Source: a virus
Virus record (IMG/VR): IMGVR_UViG_3300045996_003893
Coordinates: 1-38,103 of that record
Length of the DNA stretch: 38,103 nt
Reading direction: 5' to 3' (one strand)
The position numbers and the translations under genes are program-made. Of the stretch, positions 21,833 through 30,234 are shown piece by piece. The notes under the pieces were generated by a model. It saw only the letters and a program-made list of their open reading frames with translations, was not told the origin of the DNA and did not search any database. How positions within the stretch are numbered: position 1 is the first letter of the stretch; each line of letters opens with the position of its first letter.

Positions 21833-23949
21833 TCCTCGGCCTCCGTCGTCGTGAGCGCGAACGTGCAGGTGCACCGGCAGTTCGGTTCCCCCGGCGCCTG
21901 CCGCCCGTTGCTGAACGCCTCGTCGATCCCCCGCTCCTCCCCGTCGAGCTGACGGTGCGCGTCGCGGGTGCGGGAGTCCTTCGTCGCGAGCCACCGCTTG
22001 CGCACCGTCACCGTGGGCGTCTCGGCCGCGTACGCGCTCAGCCCCGACCGGGCGGCGCCGTTCGTGACCGTGACCGTCTCCGTCCTGGCGATCAGCGTGG
22101 CGCGGGAGCGGGCGAAGGCGCCGGAGCTCTCGATGCGCTTCGTCAGCCGGGCGACGGACTCGCCCGCCTCGACACCGGCCTTCAGGGCGTCGCGGATGGC
22201 GGTGCGTGTCGTATCGGCGATCTCCTTCACCAGCTCGGCGCCGTGCTCCTCGACGTACTCGAGCAGGCCGGGTTGCAGCAGGTCGAACGCGAGGCCCAGC
22301 TCAGAGGCCACGGCCTTCACCGCGCGGCGCCCGGTGCTGGTGACGAGCGGGCCGACCTTCGCGCGCCACGACGCCTCGAGGGCCAGGTCATCGAGCAGGC
22401 GCTGGAGCAGCTCGTCGACGCTCTCGGCCGAGGCGGCCGGGTCGTCGTCCTTCGCGCCGGCGCGCAGCGTCGTGCCGGCGAGCTTCAGCACCGCGGCCTT
22501 GTCGGCGGCCAGCTGGGCCGCCGCCGCCGTCTCCCACGCTCCCTCCTGCGCCTCGGCGAGCGCGTCGAACATCGCCCACCGGCCGGCGTCCGCCTTCGTC
22601 TCCGCCTTCCCCGGCTCCGATGCGGGGTCGGCCGTCGGCTGGCCGGGGCGCTGCTGGAATCGCGCGGCCGCCGCGGCCTGGGCGGCGACGCGCTCGGCGC
22701 GCTGCTCCGGCGTCAGCGGCTCGCGGCCCAGCATGGCGCGGCGCTCGTCGTCGGTGAGAACGTCGGACGCGATCCGGCCGATGCGCGCCTGTCGCTCGGC
22801 GTCCTCCTGGAGGGCGGCGATCTTGGAGTTGTCGAAGGTGATGATCCGCGACGTGTCGGGGTCGACCGGCCGCAGGAGCTGGCGGGTGAGCGCGCGGGTG
22901 TAGCGGCTTTGGATGGGTGCGATGCAGTCCTCCCACCCCATCCGCTTCGCGGTCTGGATGTGCGACCACGGGCTGTTCTCGAGGCCGACGGTCGCGCCGA
23001 TCAGCTCCGGGCGGACGGCGAAGGCCATGCACGTCGTCGCCTCGACCTCGCGCCACAGGTCGCCCATCCGCATCTCGTCGAGCGACAGCCCCATCCGCTG
23101 CCAGGTGGCGCGCTCGATCAGCATGGGCCGGCCGGTGTTCAGCGCGCCGACGTGGTTCGCCTTCAGCTCCGCCCGGGCCCGCTCGAACTGCTCGTCGGTG
23201 AGGGGCGCGTCGCCCTGGGTCGAGAACACGCCCGACGGCATCGCCGCGTTGCGCAGCGCCCAGCGCACGCGATTGCGCAGCTCCGTCCCGATCCGCAGCA
23301 TCGACAGCGCGACCTCCGTGGGGGAGATCGCGCCGTGCCGGTCCTCCGGGTTCGGGTAGCGGAAGAGGACCACGTCCTCCGGACCGAACGTGCGGGAGCC
23401 GCCGTGCAGCGCGACGCGGAACTGCGCGTAGAGCCGGGTCCGCCCCTCCGCGTCGGCGCCGCGGGTGACGGTGAACTCCTGGCGGCTGAACGCGCGCAGC
23501 TCGGCCACCCGGTTCAGCCGGTCCCGCGTCTTCAGCCACAGCGCCATCCCGTCGAGGTCGAGGTAGAGTTGCGTCTCCTCGAGCAGGTCGACCATGTCCT
23601 GATCGGGGTTCGGCTCCTCGAGCAGCGCGCCCAGCGGGTGGCCCTTCACCCACTCCCGGTCGCCGTTCTCGTCCTCCGTCCAGACGTAGAGCGGCGACTC
23701 CACCAGCTTCTGCACGCGGTACCGGATGCACGCGTAGCAGATGACCGCGGCGGCGTACGCGCGCTTCGCCGAGATGACGGCGTCGGCCTCTCCGTCGGCG
23801 TGGGCACCCTCGAGCCAGAACGACGCACCGGGCAGGACGACGAGGCCCTTCCGCTCCATCGAGGACGGAGCGGAGTCGACCTTCGCCGCGGGGGCGGAGG
23901 TGCGGGGGAAGAGGCGGGCGGGTCGTGCGGTCGGCGCGAAGATGCCCAA
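21829..23949 (-). CDS. portal-MuF fusion protein, 706 aa
   Basis: Residues about 1-450 form an HK97-type portal: an MGIF-like start (from a TTG at 23949), YAAAVICYACIRYRVQKLVE, FSRQEFTVTRGADAEG, later RYPNPEDRHGAISPTEVALS, VFRPELIG-type segments. After a charged linker, residues about 590-706 match MuF/SPP1 gp7 head-morphogenesis domains: TLIARTETVTVTNGAARSG, KRWLATKDSRTRDAHRQLDG, PNCRCTCTF. The portal forms the DNA entry ring; MuF domains aid head assembly or ejection. The TTG is chosen because GTG 23988 lies inside a hairpin; Met 23859-type starts would cut the family N-terminus. No ribosome site is clear. Confidence 0.8.
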   Translation of the reverse strand: MGIFAPTARPARLFPRTSAPAAKVDSAPSSMERKGLVVLPGASFWLEGAHADGEADAVISAKRAYAAAVICYACIRYRVQKLVESPLYVWTEDENGDREWVKGHPLGALLEEPNPDQDMVDLLEETQLYLDLDGMALWLKTRDRLNRVAELRAFSRQEFTVTRGADAEGRTRLYAQFRVALHGGSRTFGPEDVVLFRYPNPEDRHGAISPTEVALSMLRIGTELRNRVRWALRNAAMPSGVFSTQGDAPLTDEQFERARAELKANHVGALNTGRPMLIERATWQRMGLSLDEMRMGDLWREVEATTCMAFAVRPELIGATVGLENSPWSHIQTAKRMGWEDCIAPIQSRYTRALTRQLLRPVDPDTSRIITFDNSKIAALQEDAERQARIGRIASDVLTDDERRAMLGREPLTPEQRAERVAAQAAAAARFQQRPGQPTADPASEPGKAETKADAGRWAMFDALAEAQEGAWETAAAAQLAADKAAVLKLAGTTLRAGAKDDDPAASAESVDELLQRLLDDLALEASWRAKVGPLVTSTGRRAVKAVASELGLAFDLLQPGLLEYVEEHGAELVKEIADTTRTAIRDALKAGVEAGESVARLTKRIESSGAFARSRATLIARTETVTVTNGAARSGLSAYAAETPTVTVRKRWLATKDSRTRDAHRQLDGEERGIDEAFSNGRQAPGEPNCRCTCTFALTTTEAEE

Positions 23950-23970
23950 GCGCGGCGGCGGAGAACGCAG

Positions 23971-24030
23971 AAAGGCCCGGCCCCGCACGGATGGTGGCGG
24001 GGTCGGGCCTTGCGGCTGATGGCGACTTCT
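23971..24030 (-). promoter_or_regulatory. leader/terminator element, copy B
   Basis: Matches copy A (13062-13124) at 38 of 40 positions in 23991-24030. The hairpin pairs 23972-23986 with 23997-24011 (15 bp with one G-T) and is followed on the minus strand by TTTCTGCG. It lies 22 nt upstream of the portal start, as copy A lies just upstream of the tail-tip module. Confidence 0.65.
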
Positions 24031-24085
24031 CAGGTGCTACTGGGTGGCGCACCGGACTCGGTATCCGGGGCTCACCTTCAGACCA

Positions 24086-24121
24086 CCGAACGCCCCTCAG
24101 CGTAGGTGAGGAAACGTTCGG
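24086..24121. repeat. two-part inverted repeat between terminase block and portal
   Basis: CCGAACG (24086-24092) and CCTCA (24095-24099) pair with TGAGG (24107-24111) and CGTTCGG (24115-24121) around GCGTAGG. It lies in the 263-nt gap (23950-24212) between the small Zn-ribbon gene and portal. It could be a packaging-initiation site or an mRNA structure. The rest of this gap holds leader copy B and no ORF. Confidence 0.5.
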
Positions 24122-24212
24122 GATCGTCGGCGCGTGTTCCACTCTACACCATGCGCCACCCTCTACAGCGCGGAAGCTACGGCATCACTCGCGCCGGTTC
24201 AAGGGCGACGTG

Positions 24213-24419
24213 TCACGCCGCCGCCTCGACGGCCGCGTGGTAGGCGCGCGCCGTCACGCTGTAGACGAGGCCGCACCGGGTGTGCTGGCACTTCACTGTG
24301 TCGAGCACCGTCTCCGGCGGAAGCGCCGCGACGGCCTCGCGGTGCGCCGCGGTCACGCGCTTCGACGGCCGCCACCCGCACCGCGGGCACTGCGTCGCCA
24401 GGATGTACAGGGCGCTCAC
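24213..24419 (-). CDS. small Zn-ribbon protein (Com-like), 68 aa
   Basis: GTG start at 24419 overlapping the large-terminase stop (GTGA). Contains QCPRCGWRPSKRV and, later, VKCQHTRCGLVY, a CxxC...CxxxxC zinc-ribbon pattern. Such small proteins next to terminase resemble phage Mu Com-type translational activators or terminase accessory factors. It lies between terminase and portal, so a packaging or late-regulation role is possible. Only the zinc-ribbon call is firm. Confidence 0.65.
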   Translation of the reverse strand: MSALYILATQCPRCGWRPSKRVTAAHREAVAALPPETVLDTVKCQHTRCGLVYSVTARAYHAAVEAAA

Positions 24420-25954
24420 GCGAGGCTGCGGAAGCGCGGGCCGCCCGCGGCGCCCCCGGTGTGGCGGTGGATGGCCTGGACGAACGCGTCGTTGAGGTCG
24501 AGGTCGGGCCCGCCGGCGACGAGCGTCTCCGCCCGCACCCGCAGCAGCCCCTGCCGCTCCCCGTGCAGCAGCCGGCGGAGGAGGTTCTTCCGCACCCGCA
24601 CCCGCCCCTCCGCGACGATCGGCTGCACGCCGCTGGCCCGCTTCAGCTTGTCGCCCTCGACCTTCACCTCCGAGACGGTCACGCCGTGCGACCGCAGCGT
24701 CTGGGCGGCGCTCTTTCCGCTCGCCTTCGCCTCGATGTGGTGCGGGCCACGGAGGAGCCGCATCCAGGCCACGAGCTCGGGGAACTCCTTCCACTCCCAG
24801 TCCGCCTCGTCGACGTAGATCGGGAAGGAGTCGCGGATCACCTTCCCCGCCTCGTCGAGGCGATCGGGGCCGCGGAAGCTGCGCACCACGGCCGAGGCGC
24901 TGTTGTGCTCGTCCTTCGTCAGCGCCGTGTCCCAGTCGCGCCCGCCGTCGAACGCGTCCGCCGGGAGCTCGTCGTACACCCCGAACCACTCCTCGCGCCA
25001 GACCGTCCCCTTCGGCACCGCGGGGCGCGCCTGCCGCTGAGCGGCGGTGACGTACGTGCCGGCGCTGCGCTGCATCCGGTCGACGGCGGCACGGTCGAAG
25101 CGGCTCGGCGCGAGGACGGCGCCGAGCGGGCGCGGGTCCTCCTCGACGGTGCACGTGGGGGGGAGGCCGCGGGGGCCGTCCCAGCGGCCGAGGGGCGCGT
25201 CGCTCCGGACCTCGTCGCACACGACCACGTGCCAACCCTCCGGCGCCTCGTCGGTGTCCTCCCCCACCTCGCGGCGGAGGAGGAAGTCGATGGGGTCCAG
25301 CACGCCCAGACGCTGCATCACCACGACGATGGCCGCGCCCGGCTCCTGCCGGGACAGGAACTTCCCCGGCCACCACGTCTCGAACCGCCGTTGGTACGTG
25401 GGGGACTCGCTCTTCACCGGGTCGAGCGGGTCGTCGACGACGCCCAGGTGGAAGCCGCGGCCGAGGAGCGCGCCGCCGGCGCCGTCCGCCCACATGGCCC
25501 CGCCCGCCCGCGTCCGCCAGCGGCGCTTCGCCTTCGTCTCCGGGCGCAGTTCGCCGCCGCTCGCCACGAAGTGGCCGCGGGCCTCCTCGCTGAGCTCCCA
25601 GGCCAGCGCGGCCCCGTAGCTGGCGAGGCCGGCGTGCCGCTCGGGGTGACGCTGCAGGTAGTGCGCGGGGAGGAGCCGGCTGAACAGCTCGGACTTGAAG
25701 TACCGCGGCGGCAGGATGACCAACACCCGCAGCAGCTGGCCGACGACGACGCGCTCGCACACGTCCACCAGGCGGGGGATGTGCTCGTACCGGAGCAGGT
25801 CCGGGTTCCGCTGCTCGACGAACGCGCGGAAGGTGGCGGGGCCCGACGGCGCCCCGCTGGCGCGGCCGCCGAGGGCCGACCCTGCGACGTGGAGCCCCTC
25901 GGCCATCAGGTCGAGGCCGCCGGCGTCCGGATGGCTACCCCAGTCGCAGAGCAT
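24416..25954 (-). CDS. terL: terminase large subunit, 512 aa
   Basis: ATPase domain with Walker A-type LPPRYFKSELFSR (residues about 81-93; the usual Gly before Lys is Phe) and Walker B-type FHLGVVDDPLD. The nuclease domain contains DWDTALTKDEHNSASAVV (RNase H-like acidic site) and ends with LNDAFVQAIHRH. It pumps DNA into the prohead and cuts it. The ATG at 25954 has AGAGGTG and overlaps the small subunit by 20 nt; a Met at 25906 is the alternative. Confidence 0.85.
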   Translation of the reverse strand: MLCDWGSHPDAGGLDLMAEGLHVAGSALGGRASGAPSGPATFRAFVEQRNPDLLRYEHIPRLVDVCERVVVGQLLRVLVILPPRYFKSELFSRLLPAHYLQRHPERHAGLASYGAALAWELSEEARGHFVASGGELRPETKAKRRWRTRAGGAMWADGAGGALLGRGFHLGVVDDPLDPVKSESPTYQRRFETWWPGKFLSRQEPGAAIVVVMQRLGVLDPIDFLLRREVGEDTDEAPEGWHVVVCDEVRSDAPLGRWDGPRGLPPTCTVEEDPRPLGAVLAPSRFDRAAVDRMQRSAGTYVTAAQRQARPAVPKGTVWREEWFGVYDELPADAFDGGRDWDTALTKDEHNSASAVVRSFRGPDRLDEAGKVIRDSFPIYVDEADWEWKEFPELVAWMRLLRGPHHIEAKASGKSAAQTLRSHGVTVSEVKVEGDKLKRASGVQPIVAEGRVRVRKNLLRRLLHGERQGLLRVRAETLVAGGPDLDLNDAFVQAIHRHTGGAAGGPRFRSLA

Positions 25955-26735
25955 GCCACCTCTCGCGGATCCGCTCGCACGTGTCCGGGTCGCGCACCTC
26001 CGCCTCGACCGCGGCGCCCATCTCCCGCATCAGCCGGAAGAAGTCCGGGCGCGTGACGAACGTCTCGCTGCGCTGCTTCTCGATGCGGTCGGCGATCTTC
26101 GAGATGGTCTCGAGGATCTTGTGCCCGTCCGCGATGTCCATCACCCGCGTCGGCTTGAGGTCCGGCGGGGTCTGGAGCAGGTCCACCAGGGCGCGCGCCG
26201 TGTGGTACGCCCGCGCCACGACCGCGGCATCGTCGCCCTCGTCGACGTCGAAGCGGCTGCGCCGGAGCGCCCCGCCGTGGGGCTGGGGGTCGAGCTCGTC
26301 GTGCGCCTCCGGCTCCGGGAAGGGGCCGGCCAGCGCCTCGAGCTCGTCGAGCACCGTCTCGAGCGCCTGGACGCGGTCGGCGGGCAGCGGCCGGAGCGCC
26401 GGCGAGAACGAGGCGTGCCACGCGAGCAGCGCCGCGGCGTGCGCCTCGAAGCGCAGGAGCCAGTCCGCGAAGAGCGCGCGCGCCGCGGCCAGCTCCGGGA
26501 GCGTGTTCGTGGGGTCGGGCGCCGCCTCGAACCGGGCGATCAGCTCGCCGACCGGCGTCCGGACGACCTGGCTGTACAGGCCGTGCCGGATGGGGGAGGC
26601 GCCGCCGTGCATCTTGCACGCGCCCTGGCCGGGGTGGTCGGTGCCCCAGCCGGCCGGGCGCGCGCACGGCCCGGCCCCGCGCTTCCGGTTGCGTCCGCAC
26701 GTGGCATACGCTCTGGCGACGGCGGTGCCTGCCAT
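25935..26735 (-). CDS. terS: terminase small subunit-like protein, 266 aa
   Basis: The N-terminus has a short zinc-type motif CGRNRKRGAGPCARP then QGACKMHGGASPIRHGLYS, the HGG-hG-YS pattern common in phage small terminases and related proteins. The rest is helical (LPADRVQALETVLDELEALA; SKIADRIEKQRSETF). It would bind phage DNA and load the large subunit, directly upstream of which it lies. Longer than most TerS. The ATG at 26735 has only a weak AAGGG site. Confidence 0.7.
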   Translation of the reverse strand: MAGTAVARAYATCGRNRKRGAGPCARPAGWGTDHPGQGACKMHGGASPIRHGLYSQVVRTPVGELIARFEAAPDPTNTLPELAAARALFADWLLRFEAHAAALLAWHASFSPALRPLPADRVQALETVLDELEALAGPFPEPEAHDELDPQPHGGALRRSRFDVDEGDDAAVVARAYHTARALVDLLQTPPDLKPTRVMDIADGHKILETISKIADRIEKQRSETFVTRPDFFRLMREMGAAVEAEVRDPDTCERIRERWHALRLG

Positions 26736-26738
26736 GGG

Positions 26739-26990
26739 CTACCGGCCCTTCCTGTCGAGGAGGGCAGCCATCTCGTCCACGCCGAACCGGCTCCGCGCCA
26801 TCGCCGAACCGCCGCCTCCCCACGGCTCCCGCAGCGCCGAGCGCGCGTCCTCTCGGCAGCGGTAGAACGCGGCCGCCTCACCCGTTGACGACGGGCGGCG
26901 ATCGGCGATCCGCTGCAGCACGGCCCGGAGACGCTCGTTGTCGCAAGCGAGGGCGTGCTCCCGATCCATGGCCCCTCTCGTCGTGTCCAT
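26739..26990 (-). CDS. small hypothetical protein, 83 aa
   Basis: MDTTRGAMDREHALACDNER is followed by a helical stretch with a likely coiled coil (LRAVLQRIADRRP) and ends FGVDEMAALLDRKGR. Start at 26990 is 2 nt after the replication gene stop; the ATG at 26969 has a better GAGAGGGG site and would give 76 aa. Small coiled-coil ORFs of this type often precede terminases. No family assigned. Confidence 0.55.
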   Translation of the reverse strand: MDTTRGAMDREHALACDNERLRAVLQRIADRRPSSTGEAAAFYRCREDARSALREPWGGGGSAMARSRFGVDEMAALLDRKGR

Positions 26991-26992
26991 CG

Positions 26993-28084
26993 TCACCCCG
27001 TCCGCAGCAGGGCCCGCCCCTCGTCGGGGATCGGGTCGTGGATCATGTCGCCGTACCAGCGCAGCACGGCGAGGCGCACGCGGGCGCTCCGGGCCTTCGG
27101 CGGGAGCTTGCCGAGAGCGGGGTCCGCCTGGACGTGGCGCTCGATTCCGGCGGCCACGTCGCGAAGCTTCGCGTCGAGGGCCGGATCCTCCTTCACCGCC
27201 CGGCCGAGCCGCGTCGACAGGCGCGAGCGCCAGGCGTCGACGACGGGCGGCAGCGGCGGTCCCCCGTCCTGGGCGTCCCCACCGGCGAGCGCGACGCACT
27301 CGGTGATGAGCGACGGCAGGCCGAGGACGGACGCCGAGAGCGGGCGCTTGCCCTCGGTGACGAGGCGGTGCCGCGGCAGGCCGGTAGCCGCCTGCACGAG
27401 CAGGTCGGGACCGTGCTGCCGTAGGAGCGCCGTCACCGTCGGCCTCTCGGCGTCGCGGCACTCCGCCGGGACGCCGGCGGCGACGAGGGCGTCGAGGACG
27501 CGATCGACCTCGCGGCGGTCGTACCTCCGATGCACCTCCGACGAGGGGCGGGGGGACGGCGCGGGAGCGACGGCGTCGGCCAGAGCGCCCCTCGCGTGCG
27601 TACGCGCGCCCGCGTCTCCCACCCCCGAAGGGGGTGATTCTCTTTTCTCTTCTTCTTCTTGAACGTGTTCCGCGGATTGTTCCGCTTTTGTTCCGGCGAT
27701 TGTTCCGGATGCGTAGCTGGAAGCCGCGCCGTTGCTGGTGTTTTTTGTTCCGGCGATCGTTCCGGTTTTGTTCCGCGGATTGTTCCGCCGCTGCATCTCG
27801 ACGAGGACGAGCACGCGGCCGGCGCGGGCGTGGTCGCCGAGGCGGCGCACCTCCACCTGGCCGGCGGCCACCAGGTCCGCGACGAACCGCTCGACCTGGC
27901 CGGGCCCGCTCCATCCCCACGCGTCGGCGAGCTCGCGCGACGTCGCCCGGACCTCCCCCTCCCGGGTGGCGCGGAGGTGCAGGTCGGACCACGCGGCCAT
28001 GCGCGGGAGCGGGCCACGGCGGGGCTCCGCGAGGACCGTCGCGGCGAGGGCGCGGTCGACGTGGACGAGCACGTAGCCGCTCAC
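26993..28084 (-). CDS. replication initiator-like protein (O-type), 363 aa
   Basis: Residues about 25-80 form a winged helix (SDLHLRATREGEVRATSREL, ADAWGWSGPGQVERFVADLV), as in phage O-like origin-binding proteins. About 95-160 is a low-complexity, Asn/Thr/Glu-rich linker encoded by the iteron array. About 165-363 is a helical C-domain (LDALVAAGVPAECRDAERPT, LRWYGDMIHDPIPDE) that may contact host replication proteins. GTG 28084 has a GGAGGG site and overlaps the previous stop (GTGA). Iterons inside the initiator gene are the lambda-type arrangement. Confidence 0.7.
   Translation of the reverse strand: MSGYVLVHVDRALAATVLAEPRRGPLPRMAAWSDLHLRATREGEVRATSRELADAWGWSGPGQVERFVADLVAAGQVEVRRLGDHARAGRVLVLVEMQRRNNPRNKTGTIAGTKNTSNGAASSYASGTIAGTKAEQSAEHVQEEEEKRESPPSGVGDAGARTHARGALADAVAPAPSPRPSSEVHRRYDRREVDRVLDALVAAGVPAECRDAERPTVTALLRQHGPDLLVQAATGLPRHRLVTEGKRPLSASVLGLPSLITECVALAGGDAQDGGPPLPPVVDAWRSRLSTRLGRAVKEDPALDAKLRDVAAGIERHVQADPALGKLPPKARSARVRLAVLRWYGDMIHDPIPDEGRALLRTG
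27666..27787. other. iteron array, candidate replication origin
   Basis: Eight copies of the heptamer TGTTCCG (one CGTTCCG) in two clusters of four: starts at 27666, 27678, 27689, 27701 and 27746, 27758, 27769, 27781. Both clusters use spacings 12, 11, 12, close to one helical turn. A pyrimidine-rich stretch at 27636-27660 flanks the array and could open easily. It lies within the initiator gene at 26993-28084. Confidence 0.75.
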
Positions 28085-28290
28085 GTGCCCTCCGGCGTCT
28101 GCTCGAGGGACGTGACGACCATGCCCCGCACCTCCGGCAGCGCCCACAGCCGGAAGCGATGCCAGGTGAACGTGACCCCCTCCATCACCGCGGCGCCCTC
28201 CGGGCTCGAGGGGTCGAAGCCGGCCACCTCGCACGCCTCGACGCGCACGGCGGCCAGCGCCTCGGCCGGGGACGGGGCGGGAGTGGTCAT
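28081..28290 (-). CDS. small hypothetical protein, 69 aa
   Basis: Helical N-terminus (MTTPAPSPAEALAAVRVEAC) and a strand-like middle (GVTFTWHRFRLWALPEVRGM). It overlaps the methylase start and the initiator gene by 4 nt each (ATGA, GTGA). Probably co-translated with them. No family recognised. Confidence 0.6.
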   Translation of the reverse strand: MTTPAPSPAEALAAVRVEACEVAGFDPSSPEGAAVMEGVTFTWHRFRLWALPEVRGMVVTSLEQTPEGT

Positions 28291-29150
28291 GCGAGGGCCA
28301 TCTCAGCTTGCGCCGCAGCGCGCGCCTGCCGCAGGACGCCCGAAGGCTTGATCCAGAGCACCTCCGTCCGGGCGGCCGCGCCGAACGCGGCGTGCGGGCG
28401 CTCAACTCTCCGCCACCCGGCGTACAGCGCGTCCAGCACGGGGTGAGGGTAGCCGCTCAGGACCACCGTCCCGTGCAAGGCGTGCAGGTGATCGGCGAGC
28501 CGTTCGTGATCGGCGCGCGTGAAGGGGACGCGGTAGTGCTGGTGGTACCCGAGGTACGGGGGGTCGACGTAGTGCAGCGCATCGGGCGCGTCGAAGCGCC
28601 GCGACACCTCCACCCCGTCGCACTCCTCGATCAGCACGGAACGAAGCCGCTCCGTCACGATGAGGACGGAGTCGGGCATGCGGTTCCACGACGTGACACG
28701 CGTGTAGCCCGCAGCGTCCGAGAGCGCCGTATGGAAGCCGGTGCGGTTCGGCGAGACGGGCCCCTTCGTCCCGTGGCCCAGGAAGGCGCGGACGATCAGC
28801 CGCCGCGCCCGCTCCACGGGCGTGTCGGGGTCGGCCGGCCCGTACGTCGCTGACCACTCGGCGCGAGAGTACGGCGTCAGGCGCAGCACGCGCTCCAGCT
28901 CCGCCGCCGTTGCCGGATCCCGCAGGACGCGGAAGACGTTCACCACCTCCTCGTCCAGGTCGTTGTAGACCTCGACTTGCGCGGGCGGCTTCCGAAGCAG
29001 CACCGACGCGGCGCCACCGAACGGTTCGACGTAGACGCGGTGAGGGGGGAAGTGCGCGACGATCCACGGGGCGATTCGCCACTTCCCCCCGTGGTACCGG
29101 AGCACCGGGCGGGTCGGGGCCTTCGGCTTCATCGATGCGGGGTCGGGCAT
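28287..29150 (-). CDS. DNA adenine N6-methyltransferase (Dam/D12-like), 287 aa
   Basis: Has the D12-class order: RYHGGKWRIAPWI (SAM entry), VEPFGGAASVLLRKP (motif I) and YVDPPYLGYHQHY with catalytic DPPY at about 196-199. Length is normal. It methylates adenine, probably in a GATC-like site, protecting phage DNA or controlling replication timing next to the initiator gene. The target site is inferred from the family. ATG 29132 is an alternative start; no clear ribosome site decides. Confidence 0.85.
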   Translation of the reverse strand: MPDPASMKPKAPTRPVLRYHGGKWRIAPWIVAHFPPHRVYVEPFGGAASVLLRKPPAQVEVYNDLDEEVVNVFRVLRDPATAAELERVLRLTPYSRAEWSATYGPADPDTPVERARRLIVRAFLGHGTKGPVSPNRTGFHTALSDAAGYTRVTSWNRMPDSVLIVTERLRSVLIEECDGVEVSRRFDAPDALHYVDPPYLGYHQHYRVPFTRADHERLADHLHALHGTVVLSGYPHPVLDALYAGWRRVERPHAAFGAAARTEVLWIKPSGVLRQARAAAQAEMALA

Positions 29151-29204
29151 GCGTCGCAGCGGTGCGGGTGGCGGCGGGGGCGCAGCGCGCGCCCCCGCCC
29201 GTCG

Positions 29205-29942
29205 TCATGCGAGCGAGAGAGCGAACTGCCCCTCGGCCGCCTTCTCGATTGCGTCGCCGACGTCCCCGTCCATGTTCATCCCGCCGGACTCCGAACGGAT
29301 CCCGTACGTCTCGACGATGGAGGCGAAGTCCTCGAAGTCGTGGCCGCGCCCCTTCAGCCCGCCGTCCTCGACGACGAGGTGCTCGAGCTCGTGGTGCACC
29401 AGCCGCTGCCGGTCGGTGTCCGAGAGGCCGCGCCAGCGGAGGAACGAGAGGGTGATGATGGCGTCGACGCCGGAGACGTGGTGCATCTTCCCCGGCAGCT
29501 TCATCGCCGTGCCGATCCGCTCCCGGCGGTTCGCGGGGGTGAGCTTCAGCTGGAAGAGCACGACGATCCGGTAGCCCCGCAGGTCCGGCCGGTACGCGCG
29601 GATGACGAAGTCCTTGAGGAGGACGCCCTCGTCGAGCGAGCGGAACTCCTCCCCCTCCTCCGCGTCCCAGTAGCCCATGCGGATGCGCTCACCGAGCGAG
29701 AAGTGCGACTCGGTGAGCCGCTTGAACGTGTCGGCGTCGGTGAGCGCCTTCGTCATCTCCTCCGCGAGCGCGGGTTCGATGCGCTTCAGGTCGCCCAGCT
29801 GCTGACGGAGCCGGGTGAGCACGGCCTCGCGCTGCACTTCCTTCGGCGTGTAGACGCGGCAGTCCCGCAGCTTGGGCCCGACCTCCGGGTCGTCCATGGC
29901 GAGCAGCGGCACGCCGCCCGGCTCCTTCACGGTGTGGATCAT
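29205..29942 (-). CDS. phage metallopeptidase-like protein, 245 aa
   Basis: Contains HHELEH (residues 183-188), an HExxH zinc-protease motif in the setting RQRLVHHELEHLVVEDGG, as in the PhageMetallopep family. The upstream helices are charged, and the middle is FKLQLKLTP-type strands (VVLFQLKLTPANRRE). A third ligand may be the downstream His in GRGHDFEDF. ATG 29942 has an AGGGAGAGG site. In phages such proteins may act on host or virion proteins; the target is unknown. It lies downstream of the attP region on the leftward transcript. Confidence 0.75.
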   Translation of the reverse strand: MIHTVKEPGGVPLLAMDDPEVGPKLRDCRVYTPKEVQREAVLTRLRQQLGDLKRIEPALAEEMTKALTDADTFKRLTESHFSLGERIRMGYWDAEEGEEFRSLDEGVLLKDFVIRAYRPDLRGYRIVVLFQLKLTPANRRERIGTAMKLPGKMHHVSGVDAIITLSFLRWRGLSDTDRQRLVHHELEHLVVEDGGLKGRGHDFEDFASIVETYGIRSESGGMNMDGDVGDAIEKAAEGQFALSLA

Positions 29943-30048
29943 CGTCCTCTCCCTGCAGAGGTCTACCCCGGCACCCCGGCGGTGCCGAGGTGGGTCACGC
30001 CGCCGCGGTCGCCGGGCAGCACGAGCGCCCCGCCCGGCGAATCCGGGC

Positions 30049-30069
30049 GGGTAACATTTCGGGTAACAT
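30049..30069. repeat. integrase arm-type repeat pair 1
   Basis: GGGTAACAT at 30049-30057 and 30061-30069, a 12-bp step. Matches the second pair exactly. These are likely integrase arm-binding sites. Confidence 0.65.
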
Positions 30070-30201
30070 GACGCGCGAGCGCCTACGCGCTTCTGCGTTG
30101 CTGCGGGGGGTGCGCGCGGGCCCCCGACCCTTTACATTCGGACGGGAGCGCGAGGATACGCGACCATACGCGCCCGCCGGGATGGCACCGAGCTTGCCAT
30201 G

Positions 30202-30232
30202 AACCCCGTGCAATGACGCGGGGTTTTGCACG
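30202..30232 (+). terminator. terminator-like / possible att core inverted repeats
   Basis: AACCCCG (30202-30208) pairs with CGGGGTT (30219-30225) followed by TTTT, a rightward terminator shape. The alternative stem CGTGCAA (30207-30213) pairs with TTGCACG (30226-30232). The two cannot form together. The second may mark the recombination core next to arm pair 2. Confidence 0.5.
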
Positions 30233-30234
30233 TC

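Noticed and set aside
21955-24105. 716-aa rightward frame opposite the portal
   Set aside because: Low-complexity Arg/Leu shadow of the portal-MuF gene.
24190-24212. GGTTCAA T-arm-like sequence, possible tRNA
   Set aside because: The T-stem does not close (no C after the loop) and no acceptor, D or anticodon arms fit.
24134-26056. 640-aa rightward frame opposite terminase
   Set aside because: Shadow of the terminase genes with no domain pattern.
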